NCBI RefSeq assembly: GCF_001423845.1
Contig: NZ_LMPM01000001.1
Coordinates: forward strand, 1,755,398 to 1,819,397
DNA from: Sphingomonas sp. Leaf357
GTDB lineage: Bacteria > Pseudomonadota > Alphaproteobacteria > Sphingomonadales > Sphingomonadaceae
Reading direction: 5' to 3'
Length of the DNA: 64,000 bases
Below, one piece after another: positions 53,175 to 62,243 of the stretch. Under the pieces are notes generated by a model. The model saw only the letters and a list, made by a program, of their open reading frames with translations. It made no database searches and was not told the DNA's origin. Made by a program: the position numbers and the translations under genes. Positions within the stretch are counted from its first letter, which is position 1; every line of letters starts with the position of its first letter.

Positions 53175-54683
53175 TCAGGGTGCCACCTTGCAGGCATAAA
53201 CGATCTTCTCGTTCGGCAGCGGCGGCAGCGTGGCGCGGATCGCCGCCTGTTGCGTCGAGAGATTGGCACGCGCCGCGATGTCGCTGGAACAGGCCTTTAG
53301 CGACACCTGGCTGCGCACCTTGCGCACGGCATCCATCTGCGCGGCGGACAGCAAATAGCGCGCGTTCGAATAGATCTTCGTCGCCGGATCGAATTGCAGC
53401 ACGGAGACGGTCTGCTCCTCGGACGGCACGAGGATCCGATCCCAGCGGCTGCCGTTCTCGGCATATTGCGTGCGCTGGTTGACGCAGCCGCCGGCACCCC
53501 AATCGAGCTTCACATCGTCCTGCGAAGACACGGTGATGCGGCTGCGGTTGGGCAGCACGGTGCAGACCATCGGGCCGATCGCGGCATCGCTGCTGACGGT
53601 CGGCGTGGCATCGGGCACGACCGGCGGCATCACGGGTTCCCCGCTCGGGCGCATCACGAAAACGACCAGCGCGGCGACGAACACAATCGCGCCGACGCTC
53701 GCGACGCCGATCGCCCAGGGCCGCAGCCCGCGCAGTTCGAGCATCGCCGCACCGCCCGCCGCGAGCAGACCGGCGACGAGCAGCCCGGCGGCGATGGCGA
53801 TGAAATTCTCGCGCAGCCGCTGCGCCGCGTCGCGCGCGCCGACCATCGCCTTGTCGCGTGCGGCAGCGGCTTGGCTGTTCGCATCGAGCCGCGCCTTCTG
53901 CGCATCGGACGCGGCCAGCGCGTCGGCGTCGCTATCCTGTTTGAGGCGCTCGGCGATGCTGGTGCAGGGGTTGCCGACGCCCGCGAAATCCTGCTTCGCA
54001 TTGCGCAGGAAGGTCGCGAGTTCGGTGTCGGCGATCGCGAAACCGAAACTGGCATCGCCATCCTCGCCATGCGTCAGCGCCGAGTTGACGCCGACCACGC
54101 GGCCGCACGGATCGAGCAACGGGCCGCCCGAATTGCCTCGCGCGATGCTGGCGGTGTGCAGCAACACCTCGACGCCCGAGAGCGTGCGGCGGCCCGAGAA
54201 CACGCCCTCGGATCGGATCGGCGACAACGGCATGATGTAATCCGCCGCCGACCGCGCCGTCGCCATGTCGACATTGCCGGGATAGCCGAGCGCGGTCATC
54301 GAACTGCCCTCGTCCACCGGACCGGTGTAGAGCGCCAGCGTAGGCAGCTTCACGCCGGTCAGCTCGATCAACGCCAGATCGCGCTGCGTGTCGATCGCGA
54401 TCACCTTGCCCTGATAGGACCGGTTGCCCTCGGACGGCACGACGCCGATCACGACATTGTCGGGATAGCGCGCCGCGAGATCGACGACATGCGCGTTGGT
54501 GACGATCCGATTGGGCGCGACCGCAAACCCGCTGCCATGCCCGAAGCCGACGACCTCATCATCCACCACCGCCACCGTGACGACGCGCACGACGCTGCGG
54601 GCCGATGCGGAGATATCGTCGGCGTGCGCTGGGGCGGTGAGGCCGAAGAGCAGCAGGAGGGCAAGGAACAGGCGGGGTATCAT
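53175..54683 (-). CDS. membrane-bound trypsin-like serine protease
   Basis: A 502-residue protein with a signal peptide and a trypsin-like domain with His65 (VTNAHVVD), Asp102 (QRDLALIEL) and Ser185 (ARGNSGGPLLD). A coiled-coil-like region follows (about 240-285), then two hydrophobic segments (about 293-313 and 325-345) and a C-terminal domain with several Cys (MVCTVLPNRSRITVSSQDD, CVNQRTQYAENGS). The protease part and the tail are likely in the periplasm on either side of the membrane hairpin. No PDZ domain is seen, so it differs from DegP. Its start overlaps the VapC stop by one base. Confidence 0.85.
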   Translation of the reverse strand: MIPRLFLALLLLFGLTAPAHADDISASARSVVRVVTVAVVDDEVVGFGHGSGFAVAPNRIVTNAHVVDLAARYPDNVVIGVVPSEGNRSYQGKVIAIDTQRDLALIELTGVKLPTLALYTGPVDEGSSMTALGYPGNVDMATARSAADYIMPLSPIRSEGVFSGRRTLSGVEVLLHTASIARGNSGGPLLDPCGRVVGVNSALTHGEDGDASFGFAIADTELATFLRNAKQDFAGVGNPCTSIAERLKQDSDADALAASDAQKARLDANSQAAAARDKAMVGARDAAQRLRENFIAIAAGLLVAGLLAAGGAAMLELRGLRPWAIGVASVGAIVFVAALVVFVMRPSGEPVMPPVVPDATPTVSSDAAIGPMVCTVLPNRSRITVSSQDDVKLDWGAGGCVNQRTQYAENGSRWDRILVPSEEQTVSVLQFDPATKIYSNARYLLSAAQMDAVRKVRSQVSLKACSSDIAARANLSTQQAAIRATLPPLPNEKIVYACKVAP

Positions 54684-55081
54684 CAGCGGTCCATAGCGGA
54701 AATCAAACCGAGATGCGCCACGAACGGATCGAAATCGCGATCATCGTAGAGCAAAGGAATATTGTCGGCGATGCATCGCGTGGCAATCAAGGTATCGATG
54801 GTCTTGCGAGGGGTGACGCCGAGCGCGCGCAACCTGCGGTAATTGCGCGCTGCCTCCATCGCTAGAGGCAGACCGCCGATTTCAAGTGACTGCAAGCTTT
54901 CGAACAATCTCATCGTTCGACTAACATCACGATCCGATCGCAGTCCTTGCAGCACTTCCGCTGCGACCACGTCCAGTAAGACTAGCGATTGGTCGGCCAA
55001 CGCGGTGTCGAGCCGATTGGTGCTTGGACGGATCGTGCCGCCCAGGAAATCGATCCACACGTTGGAATCCGCGACGATCAT
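54683..55081 (-). CDS. vapC: VapC-type PIN-domain toxin
   Basis: A 132-residue PIN-domain ribonuclease. The acidic residues are present: Asp in IVADSNVWIDFLGG at the start, Glu in VAAEVLQGLRSD, Asp in TIDTLIATRCI and Asp in LLYDDRDFDPFVAHLG. ATG 55081 overlaps the VapB stop (TGATG), so it is translated behind the antitoxin. VapC toxins cleave tRNA or rRNA; the target here is unknown. It belongs to a type II module with the small antitoxin gene next to it. Confidence 0.9.
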   Translation of the reverse strand: MIVADSNVWIDFLGGTIRPSTNRLDTALADQSLVLLDVVAAEVLQGLRSDRDVSRTMRLFESLQSLEIGGLPLAMEAARNYRRLRALGVTPRKTIDTLIATRCIADNIPLLYDDRDFDPFVAHLGLISAMDR

Positions 55082-55272
55082 CAATCCGTCCGCATAGCGT
55101 CCAGATCACCCTCCCACTGCAACTTCCCGCGTAAGGATCGCAATTCGGCATAAGCTTGTGCACGAATCAGCGCGCGAAGGCCGAGATCCACCACTTCGCG
55201 CTTGGTCGTCGCGCCGCTGGTCTGCATGGCCTGTGCGATCAAGTCGTCGTCAATCACGATGTTCGTGCGCAT
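55081..55272 (-). CDS. vapB: VapB-type antitoxin
   Basis: A 63-residue protein that starts MRTNIVIDDDLIAQAMQTSG, the beta-strand and helix of ribbon-helix-helix antitoxins, and continues KREVVDLGLRALIRAQAYAE. The C-terminal tail should bind VapC. ATG 55272 has AAAGGAT 8 bases upstream. An inverted repeat with 7-bp arms (TGTGTAT 55275-55281, ATACACA 55296-55302) lies next to the start and is a likely autoregulatory operator. The stop overlaps vapC. Confidence 0.9.
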   Translation of the reverse strand: MRTNIVIDDDLIAQAMQTSGATTKREVVDLGLRALIRAQAYAELRSLRGKLQWEGDLDAMRTD

Positions 55273-55274
55273 AA

Positions 55275-55302
55275 TGTGTATCCTTTCGCCCAATCATACA
55301 CA
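55275..55302 (-). promoter_or_regulatory. inverted repeat, probable VapB operator
   Basis: TGTGTAT at 55275-55281 and ATACACA at 55296-55302 are exact reverse complements, 14 bases apart, starting 3 bases upstream of the vapB start codon and covering its ribosome binding site. Autorepression by VapB-VapC is the usual mechanism for this arrangement. Confidence 0.6.
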
Positions 55303-55338
55303 TAAAGGCTTAGGCGCGGGACGACAACGATGCCTTGC

Positions 55339-57510
55339 TCAAACGAAACTATACGGATCGACATCCACCGCGACGCGCACCTTGCTCGGCCAATCCAGTT
55401 TCCCTAGCCACGCGCGGATCACGTCCTGCACGTCGAGCGCGCGCCGTGCATGTACCAATAGCCGGAACCGGTGCCGTCCGCGCAGCATGGCAAGGGGGGC
55501 AGGAGCGGGGCCGTAGACTTCCATGCCCTCTACTTGCGGGGCGGAACGGCCGATCAATACGGCGATTTCGTGCGCCGCCGCCTTGTCCTCGCTCGACACG
55601 ACGATCCCGGCGAAGCGGCCGAACGGCGGCGCGTTGGCCTCGCGGCGGCTTTCGGTCTCGGCGGCATAGAAGGCCTCGGCATCGCCGGTGATCAGCGCGC
55701 GCATCACCGGCGCGTCGGGGCTGTGCGTCTGGATGTAGACATGGCCGGGCTTCTCGCCGCGGCCGGCGCGACCCGATACCTGCATGATCTGCTGGAAAGT
55801 CCGCTCGCTCGCGCGGAGATCGCCGCCATTCAGGCCGAGATCGGCGTCGATCACCCCGACCAGCGTGAGGTTGGGAAAGTGATAGCCCTTGGTGATCAGC
55901 TGCGTGCCGACGACGATGTCGATGTCGTGCGATTCCATTCGCGCGACGAACTCCGCCGCCTTGGCCGGCGACCAGATCGTGTCGGAGGTGACGACCGCCG
56001 TCTTGGCCTCGGGGAAGAGCAATTTCACTTCGTCGGCAATCCGCTCCACCCCCGGGCCAACCGCGACCAGCGTATCCTCGTTGCCGCATTCCGGGCAGGC
56101 GCGGGGCGTCGGTTCGGCATGGCCGCAATGGTGGCAGGTGATGCGTGCGACCAGCCGGTGCTCGACCATCCAGGCGGTGCAATTGGGGCATTGGAAGCGG
56201 TGACCGCACGTCCGGCAGAGCGTGAGCGGGGCATAGCCGCGCCGGTTGAGGAACAGCAGCACCTGTTCGCGCCGTTCCAGCGTCTCCGCCATCGCCTTGA
56301 CCAGGGTCGGCGCGATCCAGCGGCCGCGATCGGGCGGATCCTGGATCAGGTCGATCGCCTCGATCGCCGGCATCTCGGCCGCCCCCCAGCGGCCGGGCAG
56401 CTTCAGCTCGGCATAGCGCCCGCTCGCCACCTGCTGGCGCGTCTCGATCGCCGGGGTGGCGGAGGCGAGGATCACCGGCACGCCTTCGAACTTGCCCCGC
56501 ATCACCGCGACGTCGCGGGCGTGATAATGGACGCCGTCTTCCTGCTTGAAGCTCGTCTCGTGCGCCTCGTCGACGACGATCAGGCCGAGATCGGCGTAGG
56601 GCAGGAACAGCGCCGATCGCGCGCCGACGGTGACCAGCGCCTGCCCGGTGGCGATCGCCCGCCACGCGCGCCGCCGTTCGGATTGACGCAGGCCAGAATG
56701 CCACGCCACCGGTTCGCAGCCGAAGCGTGCGGTGAAGCGTTGCAGGAACGGCTCGGTCAACGCGATCTCGGGCAGCAGCACGAGCGTCTGGCGGCCTTCG
56801 CGGATCGCCTCCGCCACCGCCTCGAAATACACCTCGGTCTTGCCGGATCCGGTGACGCCGTCGAGCAGGGTCGGCTGGAATTCGTGCGCCGCGACGTTGG
56901 CGACCAAAGTCTCCGCCGCCGCGCGCTGGTCGGGCGACAAAGCGGGCTTGCCGTGCGCCGGATCGGGGAGGGGATAGGGGCTGTCGATATCCACCGCTAC
57001 CGCCTCCAGCGCGCCGGCTTTCACCAGGCCCCGGATCACAGCGTCTGACACGTCGGCCACGGTCGCCAGTTCGCGGATCAGGCCCTGTCGCACGCCGATC
57101 CGCTCCAGCGCCTGCTCGCGCTGCGGCGTCAGGCGCGCGGGCACCTCGCCGGTGGCGCGATATTCGGTGATCGTCTTCGCCCCCTCCAGCGCGGAACTGG
57201 ACGGCATCGCCATGCGCACCACGGCGGCGGGGGGGCTGAGGTAATAATCCGCGGTCCACTCGACCAGCCGGCGCAACGGTGCGGCGATCGGCGGCACGTC
57301 GATCACACCCATCAGGTTGCGCAGGCGATTGTCGCCGACCTCGGCCTCGGACGGCATCCGGTCCGCCTCCCAAACCACGCCGAGCAACTGGCGTGGCCCC
57401 AGCGGTGCGACGACGATCGATCCCGGCGCGACGCTCATGCCGTGCGGCACGCGGTAATCGAGCGGGCCGAGCGCGGAATTCATCACGATGACACGGGCGC
57501 GGGACGACAT
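55339..57510 (-). CDS. priA: primosomal replication protein N' (PriA helicase)
   Basis: Restarts stalled replication forks. The 723-residue protein has an N-terminal DNA-binding domain (SSRARVIVMNSALGPLDYRV, then ADYYLSPPAAVVRMAMPSS), a superfamily 2 helicase core with Walker A DGVTGSGKTEVYF and the DEAH box IVVDEAHETSFKQEDG, and the zinc-binding cysteines CRTCGHRFQCPNC and ITCHHCGHAEPTPRACPECG. IMQVSGRAGRGEKPGHVYIQ and DADLGLNGGDLRASERTFQQ complete the helicase motifs. ATG 57510 is chosen by the family N terminus; the frame is open for 164 codons upstream. Confidence 0.96.
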   Translation of the reverse strand: MSSRARVIVMNSALGPLDYRVPHGMSVAPGSIVVAPLGPRQLLGVVWEADRMPSEAEVGDNRLRNLMGVIDVPPIAAPLRRLVEWTADYYLSPPAAVVRMAMPSSSALEGAKTITEYRATGEVPARLTPQREQALERIGVRQGLIRELATVADVSDAVIRGLVKAGALEAVAVDIDSPYPLPDPAHGKPALSPDQRAAAETLVANVAAHEFQPTLLDGVTGSGKTEVYFEAVAEAIREGRQTLVLLPEIALTEPFLQRFTARFGCEPVAWHSGLRQSERRRAWRAIATGQALVTVGARSALFLPYADLGLIVVDEAHETSFKQEDGVHYHARDVAVMRGKFEGVPVILASATPAIETRQQVASGRYAELKLPGRWGAAEMPAIEAIDLIQDPPDRGRWIAPTLVKAMAETLERREQVLLFLNRRGYAPLTLCRTCGHRFQCPNCTAWMVEHRLVARITCHHCGHAEPTPRACPECGNEDTLVAVGPGVERIADEVKLLFPEAKTAVVTSDTIWSPAKAAEFVARMESHDIDIVVGTQLITKGYHFPNLTLVGVIDADLGLNGGDLRASERTFQQIMQVSGRAGRGEKPGHVYIQTHSPDAPVMRALITGDAEAFYAAETESRREANAPPFGRFAGIVVSSEDKAAAHEIAVLIGRSAPQVEGMEVYGPAPAPLAMLRGRHRFRLLVHARRALDVQDVIRAWLGKLDWPSKVRVAVDVDPYSFV

Positions 57511-57573
57511 GGACGTGCATATGGCGGCGGTGGCGACTAGAAGGAAGGGAGACGTTTTCGTGAGGAGTCCCCG

Positions 57574-58053
57574 ATGCCGTTCCTGCCCCTGTTGTTGCTC
57601 GCCCAGGCCGCCGCCGCGCCGATGGCGCCCGATATGAAGATGGAGAAGCCCGAGCCGGTCTGCGTCCGCGCGGGCGACCTGCCGCCGGCCTTCGCGAAAT
57701 GGAACGCGCCGGCCTCGACCGGGCTGACGATCGGCGCGCCGTATCTGGCGACCGGAACGGAGCCGTCGAAGCTGACCGGTGCGGTGGGTGACGTCGTGAA
57801 GCGCGGCGGCACCGCGACGGCCCTGTCCTTCACCGTGGCGAAGGCCGGCGTCTATCAGGTCGGGCTGGCCAGCGGCGCGTGGGTCGATGTGGTGAGCGGC
57901 GGCACGGCGCTCGCGTCGGCCGGGCACGGGCACGGCCCGAACTGCACCGGCCTGCGCAAGATCGTCGATTTCAAGCTCGCCTCGGGGCGTTACACGTTGC
58001 AATTGTCGGGCATCAAGACGCCGACGATCAAGGTGATGATCGTTCCTAAGTAA
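57574..58053 (+). CDS. exported hypothetical protein
   Basis: A 159-residue protein with a hydrophobic N terminus (MPFLPLLLLAQAAAAPMAP) that looks like a signal peptide. Three short beta-rich segments follow (STGLTIGAPYLATGTEPS, GGTATALSFTVAKAGVYQVG, SGAWVDVVSGGTALASAG) and then HGPNCTGLRKIVDFKLASG with one Cys, ending with GIKTPTIKVMIVPK. The pattern suggests a jelly-roll-like periplasmic protein. It is divergent from priA and followed by a degenerate repeat. No function is known to me. Confidence 0.7.
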   Translation: MPFLPLLLLAQAAAAPMAPDMKMEKPEPVCVRAGDLPPAFAKWNAPASTGLTIGAPYLATGTEPSKLTGAVGDVVKRGGTATALSFTVAKAGVYQVGLASGAWVDVVSGGTALASAGHGHGPNCTGLRKIVDFKLASGRYTLQLSGIKTPTIKVMIVPK

Positions 58054-58075
58054 GGGGGTTCGGTCCTCCGAACGC

Positions 58076-58175
58076 CGTCCGTGCCGAGTCTAGCGAAGCA
58101 CGGTCCGTCCTGATCACGCGAGATATCTGCGGCGCGAAGAGCGGCAGCCCGTCGACAGGGTCAGGACAACCGGGT
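58076..58175. repeat. degenerate dispersed palindrome, TGTCGAAG family
   Basis: CCGTCCGTGCCGAGTCTAGC at the left and CGTCGACAGGGTCAGGACAA at the right are worn versions of the arms seen at 62244-62330. It lies between two converging genes. Confidence 0.55.
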
Positions 58176-58180
58176 CGACT

Positions 58181-59650
58181 TCATCGGTTCACTGCCGCCA
58201 CGCCCGGCGCGACGAAGGCATGCGCCGTCCCGCGCCGCGCGCGCTTGGCGGTGTAGAGCGCGATGTCGGCGGCGTGCATCAGCTCGCCGACCGTGTCCAC
58301 GCCGGGGCCGGGGCGGGCCGATCCGATCGTGCCGGATACCGCCAGCAGATCGTCCTTCGACTGCACCGGCGTCCTGAGCAGTTCGAGCAGCCGCGCGATC
58401 GTGGCGGGTGCGTCGGCGACCAACTCCGGATCGGTCAGCAGCAGTGCGAATTCGTCCCCGCCCAGCCGCGCGGCGAAACTGCCGTTCAGGAACGGCGCGC
58501 GCAGCCTTTGGCCGATCGCGCGCAGCACGTCGTCGCCCGCCATATGGCCATAGGTATCGTTGGTCGTCTTGAAATGGTCGAGGTCGATCAGCACAAGCAC
58601 GACGGGCTTTCCGCGCCGCGCGGCCTGCAATTCCGCTTCCAGCACGCGGTTGAATTCGGCGCGGTTGGCGATCCGCGTCACCTCGTCGGTGCTGGCGGAT
58701 TCGCGTAACTTGCGCTCGACGCGGTAGCGATCGGTCACGTCCTGGAACACGCCGATCACCGCGACGGCGCGGCCATTCTCGACCTCCAGCTCGCCCCGGC
58801 TGCGCACCCGGCGGCGCTTGCCCTTGGCGGTGATGAAGTCGACCTCCACCTCGTAGGGCGCGCCGCTTTCGATCGTGCCGGTCAGTGCGTCGCTGATCGT
58901 CGCGCGATCGTGCGGGGGATAGAAATCCAGCGCGGACAGCAGATCGGGCGACGTGCCGGGCTCGAGTTCATGGATCCGGTAGACACCGTCCGACCAGGTC
59001 ACCGATTCGTCACCGAGATCCAGCCGCCAGCTGCCGATCATCGACATGCGCTCGACCTGACGGAACACACGCTCCTGCCGGCGCAGCACGCGTGATTGCG
59101 CCTGCGCGCTCTCGGCGATCGACACCGCCTCGAGCGCCGCGCGGCGTGCGGCGATCAGCGCCTCGATCACCGTGGCGATATGCGTCAGCGTCTCGGCCTG
59201 TTCGGCGGTCATCTCGCGCGGCTTGTCGTCGATCAGACAGATCGCACCGATCGCATGACGTTCACCGCCATCCGCGACGTGAATCGGCGCACCGGCATAG
59301 AACCGGATCTGCGGATCGCCGACGACCAGCGGATTGTCGGCAAAGCGCGGATCGAGCGCCGCATCGGTGACGACGAGCGGCGCGTCGCCGCGGATCGTGT
59401 GGTCGCAAAAGGCGACGTCGCGGCTGGTTTCCTCGAGATCGGTACCGAACTTCGCCTTGATCCACTGGCGATTGCGATCGATCAGGGTGAGCATCGAGAC
59501 CGGGCAATCGAATCGCGTCGCGGTGAGGGCCACGAGCGCGTCAAACGCGCCCTCGGGCTCGGAATCCAGCAAACCCAATGCATGCAGGGCGGAGAGGCGG
59601 CGATCCTCCTCGGTCGGGGCGGGGAACAGCGTGTCGGTCGGCGCGGTCAT
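58181..59650 (-). CDS. GAF-PAS diguanylate cyclase
   Basis: A 489-residue soluble signalling protein. Residues about 20-165 form a GAF domain (ATRFDCPVSMLTLIDRNRQW, DVAFCDHTIRGDAPLVVTDA, FYAGAPIHVADG and AIGAICLIDDKPREM). A PAS/PAC-like part follows (IGSWRLDLGDESVTWSDGVY; VEVDFITAKGKRRRVRSRGE). The C-terminal GGDEF domain (about 325-480) has the intact motif RLGGDEFALLLTDPE and DEVTRIANRAEFNRVLEAEL. So it should make c-di-GMP in response to a cytoplasmic signal. Start taken at ATG 59650; ATG 59674 (with AAGG in front) and ATG 59689 are alternatives. No EAL domain is present. Confidence 0.93.
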   Translation of the reverse strand: MTAPTDTLFPAPTEEDRRLSALHALGLLDSEPEGAFDALVALTATRFDCPVSMLTLIDRNRQWIKAKFGTDLEETSRDVAFCDHTIRGDAPLVVTDAALDPRFADNPLVVGDPQIRFYAGAPIHVADGGERHAIGAICLIDDKPREMTAEQAETLTHIATVIEALIAARRAALEAVSIAESAQAQSRVLRRQERVFRQVERMSMIGSWRLDLGDESVTWSDGVYRIHELEPGTSPDLLSALDFYPPHDRATISDALTGTIESGAPYEVEVDFITAKGKRRRVRSRGELEVENGRAVAVIGVFQDVTDRYRVERKLRESASTDEVTRIANRAEFNRVLEAELQAARRGKPVVLVLIDLDHFKTTNDTYGHMAGDDVLRAIGQRLRAPFLNGSFAARLGGDEFALLLTDPELVADAPATIARLLELLRTPVQSKDDLLAVSGTIGSARPGPGVDTVGELMHAADIALYTAKRARRGTAHAFVAPGVAAVNR

Positions 59651-59710
59651 CACCGCGCAATAGGTGCAAGGCATTAACAACCTTGCCATATCCGGATCGG
59701 GTTCCGGCGA

Positions 59711-60076
59711 TCAGCCGGCAGTTTTCGCGCGTGTCGCGTTCCAGTTGAAAAGAAAATTGCGGTGCTCGGCCCAGGTCTGCCCTTCGACACGATCGCCGAC
59801 CAGGCACGCGGCGGTGTGATAGGGGCCCTTGCCGTCGGACGTGCGGAAACTGACGCAGGTGCGGCCGCGATCCGTCTTCCAGCGTCCGGCCTCGATCTCG
59901 CTCTGATAGAACAGGCCGGAGACGGTTCCGTCGGCTGCGATATCCAGGTGCATGGGCTTGGTGTAGGGCGGATCGGTCGGCTTCGGGGTCAGATCGACGA
60001 TCCAATCCCCCGCGAGCGGCGGCGGGGTGGGCGCGGCGGCGAGCGCAAAGGGTATGGCGAGCAGCATCCAGCGCAT
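59711..60076 (-). CDS. exported hypothetical protein
   Basis: A 121-residue protein with a signal peptide (MRWMLLAIPFALAAAPTPP). The mature part, PLAGDWIVDLTPKPTDPPYT, MHLDIAADGTVSGLFYQSEI and WKTDRGRTCVSFRTSDGKGP with HTAACLVGDRVEGQTWAEHR, resembles a small lipocalin-like or allergen-like beta barrel. Two Cys (in TCVSF and AACLV) may form a disulfide. ATG 60076 has GGAG 9 bases upstream; the longer frame adds seven residues. It lies between the diguanylate cyclase and xerC. Confidence 0.65.
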   Translation of the reverse strand: MRWMLLAIPFALAAAPTPPPLAGDWIVDLTPKPTDPPYTKPMHLDIAADGTVSGLFYQSEIEAGRWKTDRGRTCVSFRTSDGKGPYHTAACLVGDRVEGQTWAEHRNFLFNWNATRAKTAG

Positions 60077-60172
60077 CGTTCCGGCTCCACACATCATAAA
60101 ACGAATAAGCGCGCGTCCGCGCGGCGCGTCAACGCTCGCTTCGTGGAAACGCGCGGATTAAGATGAGCGACG

Positions 60173-61057
60173 ATGCAGACCGCCATCCTCGCCTGGGCCG
60201 ATCACCTCGCGCACAATCGCCGCCGCTCGGCGCATACCGTGCGGGCCTATGTCGCGACGGCGCATCGGCTGGTCGGTTTCCTCTCGGGCCATTGGGGCGA
60301 GGCGCTGTCGCCGGCGCGGCTGGGGCAGGCGGATGCGGCGGACCTGCGCGCCTATCTCGCCTTCCGCCGGGCCGAGGGGCTGGGCAATGCATCGGCGGCG
60401 CGCGAATTGTCGGCGGTACGCGGGTTTCTCGCCTTTGCCTGTGGCGAGGGGTCGACGCCTCGCTTGAAGGGGCCGCGGGTGAAGAAGGGTGTGCCGCGTC
60501 CGGTATCCCCGGACGAAGCGGTGGCGTTGGTGGAAGATGTCGCCGAGGTGGCGAGGGCCCCGTGGATCGCGGCGCGCGACTGGGCGGTGCTGATGCTGCT
60601 CTACGGCGCGGGCCTGCGCATCGGCGAGGCGCTGTCGCTGACCGGCGCGATCCTGCCGCTCGGCGCGACGCTGAGCGTGACGGGCAAGCGCGCCAAGACG
60701 CGGATCGTACCGCTGCTGCCGCAGGTGCGCGACGGGCTTGAGGCCTATGTGCGACTGTGCCCCTGGCCGGTCTCGCGCACCGATCCGCTGTTTCGTGGTG
60801 CGAAGGGTGGGGTGCTCGATCCGGCGATCATCCGGCGATCGGTGCAGGCGGCGCGGGCGCGGCTGGGGCTGGCCGACCGCACCACGCCGCACGCATTGCG
60901 CCACAGCTTCGCGACTCATCTGCTCGGTCGCGGGGCGGATCTGCGCTCGCTCCAGGAGTTGCTCGGCCATGCGTCCTTGAGCTCGACGCAAATCTATACG
61001 GCGGTGGATGCCGCACACCTGCTCGACGTGTACCGCAACGCGCACCCGCGGGCGTGA
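60173..61057 (+). CDS. xerC: tyrosine recombinase XerC
   Basis: Site-specific recombinase that resolves chromosome dimers with XerD. The 294-residue protein has all catalytic residues: Arg149 (GAGLRIGEALSL), Lys172 (TGKRAKTR), His240 and Arg243 (HALRHSFATH), His266 (LGHASLSSTQ) and nucleophile Tyr275 (IYTAVD). The N-terminal SAM-like domain (about 1-90) starts MQTAILAWADHLAHNRRRSA. ATG 60173. The proximity of priA on the opposite strand is normal for alphaproteobacterial xerC. No adjacent attachment site is seen, so it is not an integrase of a mobile element. Confidence 0.93.
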   Translation: MQTAILAWADHLAHNRRRSAHTVRAYVATAHRLVGFLSGHWGEALSPARLGQADAADLRAYLAFRRAEGLGNASAARELSAVRGFLAFACGEGSTPRLKGPRVKKGVPRPVSPDEAVALVEDVAEVARAPWIAARDWAVLMLLYGAGLRIGEALSLTGAILPLGATLSVTGKRAKTRIVPLLPQVRDGLEAYVRLCPWPVSRTDPLFRGAKGGVLDPAIIRRSVQAARARLGLADRTTPHALRHSFATHLLGRGADLRSLQELLGHASLSSTQIYTAVDAAHLLDVYRNAHPRA

Positions 61058-61112
61058 CCGGACTCGATATATCGGTTGACGATCCATCGTTTTGATGGCG
61101 GAATAACGCTCC

Positions 61113-61619
61113 GTGAAACCGACGACCCCGCTCAGCCCAGAATTGCAGGCCGATATTGCTGCCGTCCAGCACATCGCCGCCGTGAAATCGATCCTGTCGG
61201 AGGTCTGCCGCATCACCGGCATGGGTTTCGCGGCGGTGGCGCGGGTAACCGAGGATCGCTGGATCGCCTGCCAAGTGCAGGACGATATCGATTTCGGTCT
61301 CGATGCAGGCGAGGAGCTCGAGGTCCGCACGACGATCTGTTCCGAGATCCGGGGCAGTGGTACGGCGGTGGTGATCGACAACGTCGCCAGTGAGCCGAGA
61401 TGGCGCACGCATCACACGCCGATCATGTACGGCTTCAAGAGCTATATCTCGATGCCGATCGTTCGCGACGATGGCAGCTTCTTCGGCACCTTGTGTGCGA
61501 TCGATCCGGCGGCGCGGCGCAGCAGCCTGAACGAGGTGCGTAGCGAGATCGAGAGATTTGCGCGGACGATCGCAGGGGAACTCGACGCTCTCAGCGCTGA
61601 TCTCGCGGCTTCCAGGTGA
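61113..61619 (+). CDS. GAF domain protein
   Basis: A 168-residue single-domain sensor. HIAAVKSILSEVCRITGMGF, VTEDRWIACQVQDDIDFGLD, TTICSEIRGSGTAVVIDNVA, ISMPIVRDDGSFFGTLCAID and a final helix SLNEVRSEIERFARTIAGEL form a GAF domain like those in bacteriophytochrome-type and cyclase proteins. The start is GTG 61113 with GGCGGA. Its stop overlaps the dedA gene by 29 bases on the opposite strand. It may partner an output protein encoded elsewhere. Confidence 0.85.
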   Translation: MKPTTPLSPELQADIAAVQHIAAVKSILSEVCRITGMGFAAVARVTEDRWIACQVQDDIDFGLDAGEELEVRTTICSEIRGSGTAVVIDNVASEPRWRTHHTPIMYGFKSYISMPIVRDDGSFFGTLCAIDPAARRSSLNEVRSEIERFARTIAGELDALSADLAASR

Positions 61620-62196
61620 GGACCCGCCAAGCGTAGAGCAGGACGACCAGCACCATCGTCGCCATCGCGGCCGGGCCGACATAATGTTCGAGCTGCTTGA
61701 AATTGGTGCCGAGATAGAAGCCGGCGCCCGCAAGCACGCAGTTCCAGATCGCCGCGCCACCCCCCGTCCAGACCAAGAACTTCCAGCGGTTCATGTGCGC
61801 CATGCCAGCGGGGAGCGACACGATCGTGCGGAAGGCGGGCATGAAGCGAAACACGAACACGATCCACTGACCATGGCTGCGGAAGAAACGGTGCAGCGAC
61901 TCCACGTCCTGCCACTCGATCGCCAACCAGCGCCCATATCGATCGACCAGCGGCCGGAACCTTTGATAGCCGACGCGACGTCCAAGTTCGTACCAGAAGA
62001 CATTGCCGGCCACCGTGCCCATCGTGCCGAACGCGATCAGCGGAACGATCGCCATCTGCCCTCGCGCCACCGCGATGCCGCCAAGACCCATGATCACTTC
62101 GGACGGGATGGGCGGAATGATATTCTCGAGCGCCATCAGCAGGAAGATGCCGAAATACCCGCCCCAGGCGATCAGGTTGACGATGAGGTCGGTCAT
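61591..62196 (-). CDS. DedA family inner-membrane protein
   Basis: A 201-residue SNARE-associated/DedA protein with four or five hydrophobic segments. LLMALENIIPPIPSEVIMGL at about 20-40 and YGRWLAIEWQDVESLHRFFR are family hallmarks. FVFRFMPAFRTIVSLPAG carries the essential Arg motif and GTMGTVAGNVFWYELGRRVG the conserved G-x3-G. DedA proteins support lipid flipping and membrane homeostasis. ATG 62196. The C terminus converges on the GAF gene. Confidence 0.92.
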   Translation of the reverse strand: MTDLIVNLIAWGGYFGIFLLMALENIIPPIPSEVIMGLGGIAVARGQMAIVPLIAFGTMGTVAGNVFWYELGRRVGYQRFRPLVDRYGRWLAIEWQDVESLHRFFRSHGQWIVFVFRFMPAFRTIVSLPAGMAHMNRWKFLVWTGGGAAIWNCVLAGAGFYLGTNFKQLEHYVGPAAMATMVLVVLLYAWRVLTWKPRDQR

Positions 62197-62243
62197 GGTG
62201 TGGTCTAACCATTCGCGGTCGGAAAGGTGCCGTCACCCCTAAT

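Noticed and set aside
60173..61057. Phage integrase or mobile-element recombinase
   Set aside because: The protein has XerC size and context (next to priA), and no attachment repeat or cargo boundary is seen.
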